Source: Streptococcus parasanguinis (GTDB lineage: Bacteria; Bacillota; Bacilli; Lactobacillales; Streptococcaceae). Taken from it: a DNA stretch of 32,156 bases. The translations under genes and the position numbers were made by a program. How positions within the stretch are numbered: position 1 is the first letter of the stretch; every line of letters starts with the position of its first letter. This document shows positions 1 through 6,023 of the stretch, one piece after another. The stretch is from assembly GCA_018377375.1 (NCBI GenBank), contig JAGZZN010000017.1, positions 1 to 32,156 on the forward strand, given 5' to 3'. The notes below the pieces were generated by a model. That model searched no databases. It was not told the DNA's origin and saw only the letters and a list, made by a program, of their open reading frames with translations.

Positions 1-301
1 CCCATTCCTCACATTTTGTACAGAGATTTTTAGCAATATCCTTTAAACGATATTCCTCGTCGACAATAATCCCTTCTAAGAATCCAACAGGACTATATTT
101 ACAACCTTCAACATAATCAAATCTGAGTGAACATAGTGCTAGACCTACAATTGTGTCACCTTCAACTTCAGTAAAGATTGCAGTATTTTTGCCATTCGTA
201 TATCTTTTTACTTCATCAATAGCTTCTTTATCGGTCAATTGGGGCCATAATTGTTTCATTAGTTTAGCCGTTTTTATAGAATCTTTTGTTATTCCATCCA
301 T
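1..301 (-). CDS. AAC(6')-type aminoglycoside/GNAT N-acetyltransferase, partial (C-terminus outside window)
   Basis: The first 100 codons of a GNAT acetyltransferase are present; the rest lies left of the window. The pattern follows the AAC(6')-Iy/Ib-like aminoglycoside 6'-N-acetyltransferases: KQLWP near residue 16, DYVEGC at 62-67, then FLEGI at 74-78 (beta4), and the start of the acetyl-CoA pyrophosphate loop at 85-90 (RLKDIA). In most family members the loop has Gly where Asp88 sits here. The ATG at 301 follows a clear GGAGGA ribosome site. These enzymes acetylate the 6'-amino group of aminoglycosides in the cytoplasm; other small-amine substrates are equally possible without the C-terminal half. 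It lies beside the repeat-bounded islet and is AT-rich like it, which suggests acquisition. The family call is fairly safe; resistance activity is inference. Confidence 0.75.
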   Translation of the reverse strand, partial: MDGITKDSIKTAKLMKQLWPQLTDKEAIDEVKRYTNGKNTAIFTEVEGDTIVGLALCSLRFDYVEGCKYSPVGFLEGIIVDEEYRLKDIAKNLCTKCEEW

Positions 302-389
302 ATTGATGTTCCTCCGCAAATTACAAGAAAATGTTTCGAATCATGCCGTTACTTTGTTACTCATTGATTGATACCAATACCATCCCCTT

Positions 390-437
390 CTACTTTTCGA
401 CTGTCTCAGATCGGAAGAGCAAAGCCACACACTCGGC
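390..437 (-). pseudogene. rumA/rlmD 3'-end-like fragment A
   Basis: On the minus strand the frame reads AECVALLFRSETVEK then stop. AECVALL matches the last conserved motif of TrmA/RumA-type methyltransferases (HVECVxLL, which holds the catalytic base Glu). It is the left end of repeat copy 1 on the plus strand, so the repeat family carries this motif. No other part of the methyltransferase is present. It looks like an attachment-site-like duplication rather than a gene. Confidence 0.4.
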
Positions 438-550
438 GCTTCGCTGTTGCCGTATCATTTCGTCAGTTTCCTTCCTCATTCTGCGAGTCATATACCCCAG
501 GGCACCTTCTCGACCTTCGGTCTCACCTTGTCGCATGGGCAGATCATCTA
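400..550 (-). repeat. Direct repeat, copy 1 (~150 bp)
   Basis: This aligns with 3589-3739 at a constant offset of 3189 bases over nearly the whole length, in the same orientation. By eye identity is about 80-85% in the central 105 bases and lower at the low-numbered end. The best conserved blocks are the pyrimidine-rich CTTCTCGACCTTCGGT and the CTTGTCGCATGGGC stretch. Read on the minus strand it stays open (PMRQGETEGREG, then RRMRKETDE) into fragment A. I do not recognise the family. With copy 2 it brackets the 357-aa and 499-aa genes. Confidence 0.75.
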
Positions 551-553
551 CTT

Positions 554-604
554 CTACTCCGCCGATACCTCAGCTGGTACAAGCAGAGCTACACACTCGA
601 CGTG
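554..604 (-). pseudogene. rumA/rlmD 3'-end-like fragment B
   Basis: The minus strand reads HVECVALLVPAEVSAE and stops. The first nine residues match the terminal motif of the intact rlmD in this window (HVECVSLLV at residues 441-449) and even more closely the decayed tail at 9616-9664 (HVECVALLV). It lies immediately beyond repeat copy 1, at the islet's outer edge. Several streptococcal integrative elements insert in the 3' end of rumA, so an old attachment-site product is the simplest reading. Confidence 0.45.
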
Positions 605-683
605 TGCCGATAGCAATCTCCTGTACTATAGAACGAAAGGGGATTGATAGAGTTTTAAATAATACTGTTGTACGAAAAACATA

Positions 684-2183
684 CTAAAGACCCAAACTTT
701 TTTTTACTTTATCTTCAAGATCGACTTTAGACACTTTTTTAGCCAAAATATTACCAAGCATCATTTCCTTACCTATCTCCACAATTTCATTGTGATTATC
801 AAAACTTTCAATAAAAATGTTAGAATTATAATTTGTGAAAGTATTTTTGATTATATCTGATAGTTGACTAATAATGGGCTGAAGCAAAAAAAGTGTATTA
901 TTTCTCATCACCAGTATACTATAGCCATCCATATTTACAATCGTGAACTCGACTCCAGTAAAATATTTTTGTATATTTTGAGCGCTTGCAGCAATCGAAT
1001 TAGAAATTAAGATATAGCTAGTGTTTGGTAAAGCAGCTAATAGGTCTTTCCAATTAGGATATTTAAAAATATAAAAATCATGGAATTGTAATATTGCATT
1101 ATTGCGATAGGCCAATTGTAAAACTAGTAAAAAACCACTATTCAACTCGTCATCAACGTACATACAATAATAATTTTCTCCGTTCGATAAAACGACGTTT
1201 ACCGTTAACAAACAGCCTGAAGGAATTACATTAATATACTTTATATTATCTAAACTAAATAACTCTTCTGGATTAGCAATGTACTTTATCTCTGGAGTAT
1301 CATAGTTCTCTCCACTAATTTCTAAAAATGGGAAAGAATGTGCTAAATCAGGTAAACCGAAGGTATTTGAGTTATCCTCTTTTAAATAAAAACTACTTAA
1401 TCTGTTACGCACCATGAAATTTGAAGGATAATTTTGCTCTACAATTTTAATATAATCATCAATTCCATTGGTTTCCAGAGTGCTACACTCAATCACATTC
1501 TGATCATACTCAAACTCTCCATTAACCCATGATATCGTTTGTATTAATTTACTAAATCTCCTATTGGGATTGAAGTCAAGTCGACGCTCTATGCCACAAC
1601 TACATTTATTGTAAGAATTGCATCTAGAACAACGCCCTTCTGACATTACAGTTTGTAACTGAGAAAGAGTTGTTATAGATTCTAGACCAAATTTAGTAAC
1701 ATCAATATTAAACGCATCTCTACCAATTAATAGTAGACAATTAATCAATGATTGTATTTTTTCCGTTGTATAATTGATAATCCGAAAATAACCAAGATGC
1801 TTGTTCTTATATGAAAGATTCTTAAAATAATTGAAATATACTTTATTATATTCTCTCATGTATATTGCTTCATTTTTAAATGCTTCCACTCCAGATTTCT
1901 CAAGGAGTCTCAACATTTCTATATATGTAGCAAGCTGCTCTTGCATTCTTTTATAATATTTACTAACCCCTTGTAAAATTTCATCTCTAGTAGAATCTGT
2001 AAGGGATATTTTTTCAAACATTATCAATAGTAGACCCAAAGAAGATGTATGGAAAATTCGATGGTGAACAGTCTCATGTTGAATTATCGGTAATAATTCA
2101 TGTAAACTCTTATCATGTAGTCCACCATTAATAAAAAATGATTCACCGTTATTGTAATAACCTGACTCAGTTGTATCAAACAT
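684..2183 (-). CDS. Uncharacterised 499-aa protein with HEXXH motif and cysteine cluster
   Basis: I do not recognise this family. Near the N-terminus lies IIQHETVHH (His36, Glu37, His40), a zinc-peptidase-type HEXXH motif inside a predicted helix. Around residue 190 is a compact cluster, CSRCNSYNKCSCG, that could bind zinc. The rest is mixed alpha/beta without a clear signal peptide; short hydrophobic stretches do not look like firm membrane helices. The ATG follows AAAGGA. It is the second gene of a two-gene minus-strand set, 79 bases after the 357-aa zinc-ribbon gene, inside the repeat-bounded islet, and is clearly AT-rich. A proteolytic effector, a structural metal site or a defence component are all possible; no function is shown by the sequence. 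That it is a real gene is well supported by length. Confidence 0.8.
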   Translation of the reverse strand: MFDTTESGYYNNGESFFINGGLHDKSLHELLPIIQHETVHHRIFHTSSLGLLLIMFEKISLTDSTRDEILQGVSKYYKRMQEQLATYIEMLRLLEKSGVEAFKNEAIYMREYNKVYFNYFKNLSYKNKHLGYFRIINYTTEKIQSLINCLLLIGRDAFNIDVTKFGLESITTLSQLQTVMSEGRCSRCNSYNKCSCGIERRLDFNPNRRFSKLIQTISWVNGEFEYDQNVIECSTLETNGIDDYIKIVEQNYPSNFMVRNRLSSFYLKEDNSNTFGLPDLAHSFPFLEISGENYDTPEIKYIANPEELFSLDNIKYINVIPSGCLLTVNVVLSNGENYYCMYVDDELNSGFLLVLQLAYRNNAILQFHDFYIFKYPNWKDLLAALPNTSYILISNSIAASAQNIQKYFTGVEFTIVNMDGYSILVMRNNTLFLLQPIISQLSDIIKNTFTNYNSNIFIESFDNHNEIVEIGKEMMLGNILAKKVSKVDLEDKVKKSLGL

Positions 2184-2262
2184 ATAATTAATCCTTTAAA
2201 GTAGTTAGAATGAACGGAACTAGACTGGCTTTGTGATTATATTATTGAACGAATTTATTACT

Positions 2263-3336
2263 CTAAGAAATGTAAAAGTCTACCGACAAGTCTTCATCAG
2301 ATTCATGTGGTTTCCAAACTACATTAAAGCCATATCTCTCGCTCCAATCTGGATGCCAGTCGTTATAATATGGGACACGACTGTATTTGCCAAGTGTCAC
2401 CTCATCCTCAAACTCTGGTGATTCATTACAGGTAATTCCAAACTGGATACCACCAAGTTCCCAGGAATTTCCCCAAACATATTCATCAGAAATAACATCG
2501 ACCCATCTCGCAGCGTCTATCTCAAAGTCGGTACATAACTTTAACGATTGGAAAGTACTATAGTGCATATTGTAAGGTTTGATATGTATAGCGCAGTCAA
2601 CGTGATACTTTTCATAATTGGTATTCAATAGGACAACCTTCATTGGAATGGGAACGCCATTCAGTTCCAACCACCAGTATCCAAGTTTATTGTGCAAAAT
2701 ATCGAAATAGTCATCTGCTACTGATTTAGAAAAATCATCTATTTGCAAACATCGACCTGTTCTTAATAATTCCGCTGCAATCTCTTTTGCTTTCTCTTTA
2801 TCAAAATCAGAATAACGCTTAATCACACGCTTTAACTTGTCAATTGGATATGAGATATCTTTTTGCGAAGCCTGAAATATCTTCACAACATGAGCAATCT
2901 TTTCGACGTTGTTGATTCCAACAGGTACAACCACAAAATGGTCTTCCCTGATTGATTCATCCTCACAAATATAGGTGTACTCCTCGCCAAACTCTGAGAA
3001 AGTGACTGATGCAACTCTATAAACTACAACTGATGAATTTGAATCAGTTTCTTGATCAGTTAGCTCCTTCTCTTTACGATCTAAATCTATCCACTTATAA
3101 AAAGTATAACGATTTGGATTCTCATCCTCACCGAATACCATCAAGCTATGACAATTTGGACATTGCCAAGCATAGTACGAAGCATCAGAAATATCATAAT
3201 AATCAATCTTATTATTTTCATCTGCGGTATCCATTATCTCTTCCCATAACTCATCCGAGAATACCGAGAAAGCATTCGGGTCTGGGGCAGCATGGTCATT
3301 CATTGGATATCCGCATTGACAAGTCCACTTACCCAT
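2263..3336 (-). CDS. Uncharacterised 357-aa zinc-ribbon protein
   Basis: The N-terminus carries a split zinc ribbon: CQCG (Cys6, Cys8) and CPNC (Cys59, Cys62), with an acidic linker between. Residues ~105-172 form a second unit with a hydrophobic VVVPVG core and a basic, helical end (IDKLKRVIKR). This resembles small barrel domains seen in several Firmicute hypothetical proteins. The last ~170 residues are rich in aromatic and acidic residues and I cannot assign them. There is no signal peptide. The ATG is preceded by AGGAG and an extended -10 promoter lies about 50 bases upstream. It heads the two-gene unit with the HEXXH protein. Composition and position between direct repeats suggest horizontal gain. 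Function is unknown; a regulator or immunity/partner protein for the downstream gene is a guess. Confidence 0.8.
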   Translation of the reverse strand: MGKWTCQCGYPMNDHAAPDPNAFSVFSDELWEEIMDTADENNKIDYYDISDASYYAWQCPNCHSLMVFGEDENPNRYTFYKWIDLDRKEKELTDQETDSNSSVVVYRVASVTFSEFGEEYTYICEDESIREDHFVVVPVGINNVEKIAHVVKIFQASQKDISYPIDKLKRVIKRYSDFDKEKAKEIAAELLRTGRCLQIDDFSKSVADDYFDILHNKLGYWWLELNGVPIPMKVVLLNTNYEKYHVDCAIHIKPYNMHYSTFQSLKLCTDFEIDAARWVDVISDEYVWGNSWELGGIQFGITCNESPEFEDEVTLGKYSRVPYYNDWHPDWSERYGFNVVWKPHESDEDLSVDFYIS

Positions 3337-3387
3337 AATAAAACTCCTGCAGCTAGTAACAAATCATACCGTTTATCGTTTTAGCCT

Positions 3388-3396
3388 ATTATACCA
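3388..3396 (-). promoter_or_regulatory. Extended -10 promoter of the islet gene pair
   Basis: On the minus strand TGGTATAAT is a perfect TGnTATAAT extended -10. It lies 51 bases before the start codon of the 357-aa gene. No good -35 is visible at 17 bases; extended -10 promoters do not need one. It sits just downstream of the hairpin at 3411-3436, which would insulate the pair from transcription coming from the right. Confidence 0.6.
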
Positions 3397-3410
3397 CGAA
3401 ACAACACAAA

Positions 3411-3436
3411 AAACTGCAACCTTTCGATTGCAGTTT
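3411..3436 (-). terminator. Rho-independent terminator after the decayed frame at 3438-3590
   Basis: AAACTGCAA and TTGCAGTTT form a perfect 9-bp stem around an 8-base loop. On the minus strand it is followed by TTTTG. It begins two bases after the stop codon of the 3438-3590 fragment, so it is that gene's original terminator, left intact although most of the gene is gone. Confidence 0.75.
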
Positions 3437-3437
3437 C

Positions 3438-3590
3438 CTACAAGTCAACTTCTCTTCCTTCAAGGAAAGTTACAGGAATCTGCCCACTTCCTGAGATTGT
3501 GATGTTGTCGAGAAATTGGCACATGATATTCCTGTCAAAATAACTACTCAACTTGACCAAAATCCTATCCAGTTTACCATCTCTACAATC
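3438..3590 (-). pseudogene. C-terminal remnant of an unidentified protein, possibly a large serine recombinase
   Basis: A minus-strand frame of about 50 codons has no start and is cut at a stop (3591-3593) where repeat copy 2 begins. It ends FLDNITISGSGQIPVTFLEG followed by REVDL and a stop. The alternation of a hydrophobic helix, then 'I.I...G.I.V.FL.G.E' resembles the extreme C-terminus of large serine recombinases of integrative elements. This is a pattern impression, not a match I can prove. It retains its own terminator. Its position between an attachment-like repeat and the islet genes fits an integrase remnant. Confidence 0.35.
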
Positions 3591-3739
3591 CTATATCAGT
3601 CGGTAAAAGGCATCACCACACTATGCAGTTCTCTGTTACCGTATCGTTTCGTCTGTTTCCCTCCTCATTCTATGAGACCTATACCCCATGATACCTTCTC
3701 GACCTTCGGTTTCACCTTGTCGCATGGGCGGATCATCTT
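3589..3739 (-). repeat. Direct repeat, copy 2 (~150 bp)
   Basis: This is the partner of 400-550, same orientation and near gap-free. On the minus strand it runs directly out of the sucrose phosphorylase fragment: the shared sequence starts at AGATGATC. The minus-strand frame that is open in copy 1 is broken here by stops within the rumA-tail-like end, so this copy is more decayed there. The gtfA reading frame continues through the repeat to 3636, giving a chimeric tail. Confidence 0.75.
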
Positions 3740-4022
3740 TCTTTTCTAGGAAATCAAGGAAATAAGGCGACTTGGCTGAGATATGGTTAATCATGAAATC
3801 AAACATGAGATAGTAGTCTTGACTGAGTGCCTCAATATCGCTCCAATCTCCAAAACCCTCATCAACCTTGGTATAGTCCACGGGTGCAAACCCGCGGTCG
3901 CCTGACGATGGAAAGAAGGGAAGAATGTGGACACCACCGACCACATCTTTCAAAGGGCCTTCTAAGACCTGCTTCAAGTCTTTCAGATTTTTTCCAAGAC
4001 TGTCTGAATAGGTAATTAACAT
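3636..4022 (-). pseudogene. gtfA: Sucrose phosphorylase, N-terminal fragment fused to repeat sequence
   Basis: Residues 1-94 match the start of streptococcal sucrose phosphorylase (GH13; sucrose + phosphate to glucose-1-phosphate + fructose): GGVHILPFFPSSGDRGFAPV, then FGDW and YYLMFDFMINHIS, the conserved beta3/His region. The family is about 480 residues long. Here homology stops at KKDD, where repeat copy 2 begins, and the last ~34 codons are repeat sequence read in frame. The catalytic Asp and Glu are absent, so the product cannot be active. It starts 28 bases after the IIA gene with only a weak ribosome site. It may be transcribed with the PTS genes. The truncation marks the inner boundary of the islet insertion or deletion. 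Confidence 0.85.
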
Positions 4023-4050
4023 TGCTTAATATTTACTTTCATAACTTGCT

Positions 4051-4371
4051 CTATTTACCTTCCTCAAAGCGTTTATAGACTGCTATAAATTCCTCAGCAA
4101 TCGTTCGAAAACCTTCTGCACTCAATAACTGATCCTCAGCGTGCATCAGAATTAGACCTGTTTGGTTTAATTCCCCATTCATTTCTTTTGTCAAAAGTGA
4201 GTGGTGAGCATTGTGTCCCTGTACAAATGCTTCTTCGCCTTGTTTAATTCTATCTTTAGCCTGCTCAAATTCACCCTGCTTAGCCAATTGAATAGCATCG
4301 ATGTACATAGATTTTGCTGTTCCTACATAGGTGATAATTTGAAAACACACTTCGAGTACTTTTTCGTCCAT
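4051..4371 (-). CDS. celC: PTS lactose/cellobiose-family IIA protein
   Basis: This 106-residue protein is full length for the Lac-family EIIA, an all-helical cytoplasmic trimer that takes phosphate from HPr and passes it to IIB. The signature LMHAEDQL places the phosphorylated histidine at His77 and the metal-binding aspartate at Asp80, as His78/Asp81 in the lactococcal LacF. It lies 13 bases after the IIC gene and is the last intact gene of the bglA-IIB-IIC-IIA unit. Specificity within the lactose/chitobiose/cellobiose group is set by the neighbours: the 6-phospho-beta-glucosidase points to cellobiose or another beta-glucoside. Confidence 0.9.
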   Translation of the reverse strand: MDEKVLEVCFQIITYVGTAKSMYIDAIQLAKQGEFEQAKDRIKQGEEAFVQGHNAHHSLLTKEMNGELNQTGLILMHAEDQLLSAEGFRTIAEEFIAVYKRFEEGK

Positions 4372-4384
4372 TTTAATGCCTCTC

Positions 4385-5701
4385 TTACCAATCTTCGTCT
4401 TCTAAATCGCTTGTTTCTTGTATTTCAGCTTGTAAAGCTTGTTTATCCATCTGTTTAATAAACGGATAATAAACAAAGAAAGACATAACCAAAATAAGTG
4501 TTTGCAACAAGGCTGTTTTCCAACCACCGATGATAAATCCTGAAATAATTGGAGGACAAGTCCACGGAACTTGAACGGCACCATACATAGGTGTCAGTCC
4601 AAAATAAATCGCTGAATACTGGATGATACAAGATAAAATAGGCGTTAATATAAAGGGAATTGCTAAAACTGGATTCATTACAATCGGCAAACCAAAGAGC
4701 ACCGGCTCATTGATATTAAAGATGGCTGGAACCATTTCAAGACGTCCAAGAATTTTTAGTTGTTTTGATTTTGCAAATGCAACCATGTAAACTACCAAAC
4801 CAATCGTAATCCCGGCACCTGTAACATTGATAAATTGATCAAAAAATTGAATCGTCACAATATGACCACCATTGGCTAGATTTAATTCAAGGCCCTTATC
4901 TAAAATGGCTTGGTTTTCCAAAGCATTCGCCTGTAGCAAGCCACTCATGATGCCACCAACTACAGTTGAGCCGTGCACCCCAAACATCCATAAGAATGGT
5001 ACAAGGAAACACATAAGCACCGCACCAAACAATGAGTCAGTCAAGCCTTGCATTGGTGTTTGAATAAGATTATAAATCACTTCAATCGTTGTGACCTTAA
5101 ACAATTGTTCAACAAGTCCGACAAAGATCGTTGCCGCTGTGATGATAACAGTAGCAGGAATCAAGGCTGAAAATGCGTTGGCTACACCAGTTGGTACGCC
5201 ATCTGGCATTTTGATTTTGATATTTTTCTTCAAAAACCAAGAATAGCTTGCTCCTACAATCAAACCAACGATAATGGCACCAATCATCCCTTTCCCGGAA
5301 GTCCAATCCTTCAGAATAATGTTACCAACTACATCCCCATTTTTAGAAATCAAACTGGAGGGCTGGATTAGCAAGAAAACTGCTAAGGCAATGACACCTG
5401 CCCCAAGCGGCTCCTGTTTTTCTAGCTTAGCATAGGTATACGCAATCCCAATGACTGTTACAATCGCACTGATATTAAAGGTCGCACCAATTGCTTGATT
5501 GAGAACAGGGGTAATACCACTAGTTTCTAACATCGTTGCTAGAGCTGGAACTGGAAAATTGGCCAAGATAAGAAAGATGGAGCCAACAATCAACAATGGC
5601 ATAGAGAAAACAATACCATCTTTTATCGCTGTTACACCTTTGGTATTGACAAAGGCCATCATCCGATCAACAAACTTTTTAATTAGTTTATCCTTCATCA
5701 T
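4385..5701 (-). CDS. celB: PTS beta-glucoside (cellobiose-type) permease IIC
   Basis: A 438-residue polytopic membrane protein of the Lac/Cel IIC family, the sugar channel that works with IIA and IIB. Long hydrophobic segments run almost throughout. The family region NINEPVLFGLPIVMNP (conserved NEP, sugar-site loop) is present, and the C-terminal tail is short and acidic. Two ATGs are adjacent (5701 and 5698); AAGGAG is only three bases from the first, so the second is the better spaced start. It follows the IIB gene after 7 bases. Length and motifs are normal. The likely substrate is cellobiose or an aryl-beta-glucoside, inferred from the GH1 enzyme next door. Confidence 0.93.
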   Translation of the reverse strand: MMKDKLIKKFVDRMMAFVNTKGVTAIKDGIVFSMPLLIVGSIFLILANFPVPALATMLETSGITPVLNQAIGATFNISAIVTVIGIAYTYAKLEKQEPLGAGVIALAVFLLIQPSSLISKNGDVVGNIILKDWTSGKGMIGAIIVGLIVGASYSWFLKKNIKIKMPDGVPTGVANAFSALIPATVIITAATIFVGLVEQLFKVTTIEVIYNLIQTPMQGLTDSLFGAVLMCFLVPFLWMFGVHGSTVVGGIMSGLLQANALENQAILDKGLELNLANGGHIVTIQFFDQFINVTGAGITIGLVVYMVAFAKSKQLKILGRLEMVPAIFNINEPVLFGLPIVMNPVLAIPFILTPILSCIIQYSAIYFGLTPMYGAVQVPWTCPPIISGFIIGGWKTALLQTLILVMSFFVYYPFIKQMDKQALQAEIQETSDLEDEDW

Positions 5702-5708
5702 CTTCTCC

Positions 5709-6011
5709 TTATTTTTTCATCATGTAAGCTTGTTTAAGAACTGCCATACCGTTTACAGTGCCATAATCAGCCATTGCAATCACTTCTACAGGAACATTGT
5801 GAGAAGCACAAATTTCTTTTGCTTTTTCAAGTTGGAAACCAACCTGTGGGCCTAATAGAGCCACATCAATATCTCCAACTCTTTGTTCCAATTCACTGAT
5901 GGAATAAGCTGCAATTGTTGCATCTTTCCCTTTTTTCTGAGCCGCTTCTTTCATACGCTCAACCAAAATACTTGTTGACATACCTGCTGCACAAAACAAT
6001 CCAATATTCAT
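5709..6011 (-). CDS. celA: PTS cellobiose-type IIB protein
   Basis: A 100-residue Lac/Cel-family EIIB. The phosphorylated cysteine is Cys7 in the P-loop-like LFCAAGMSTSILV. The LGPQVGFQ segment in the middle is also typical. It carries phosphate from IIA to the sugar bound by IIC on the cytoplasmic face. It starts 12 bases after bglA and ends 7 bases before IIC, so the four genes are tightly coupled. Confidence 0.93.
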   Translation of the reverse strand: MNIGLFCAAGMSTSILVERMKEAAQKKGKDATIAAYSISELEQRVGDIDVALLGPQVGFQLEKAKEICASHNVPVEVIAMADYGTVNGMAVLKQAYMMKK

Positions 6012-6023
6012 TTTAATTACTCC

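Larger units (their letters stand above)
302..683. other. Gene-free stretch made of repeat copy and rumA-tail-like pieces
   Basis: No credible gene lies here. The open frames on the plus strand are only the reverse of the repeat. The stretch contains repeat copy 1 (400-550) and two short minus-strand pieces resembling the last codons of rlmD/rumA (390-437 and 554-604). About 70 bases follow in which I see no terminator for the gene ending at 684. Bases 302-389 are the leader of the acetyltransferase gene. Confidence 0.7.

Noticed and set aside
408..420. Exact match to the common Illumina adapter stem AGATCGGAAGAGC, hinting at adapter contamination or misassembly
   Set aside because: The sequence on both sides does not continue as either adapter, and the stretch aligns with the diverged repeat at 3589-3739 and reads as the rumA-tail-like AECVALLFRS on the other strand. 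A chance match inside a natural repeat is more likely, though read-level checking would settle it.
331..687. Plus-strand open frame of 118 codons between the acetyltransferase and the HEXXH gene
   Set aside because: It is the reverse strand of the repeat, has no ribosome site, an odd composition, and the minus-strand content explains it.
3009..3338. Plus-strand frame of 109 codons opposite the zinc-ribbon gene
   Set aside because: Antisense shadow of a long gene with a good start and promoter; low-complexity composition and no ribosome site.
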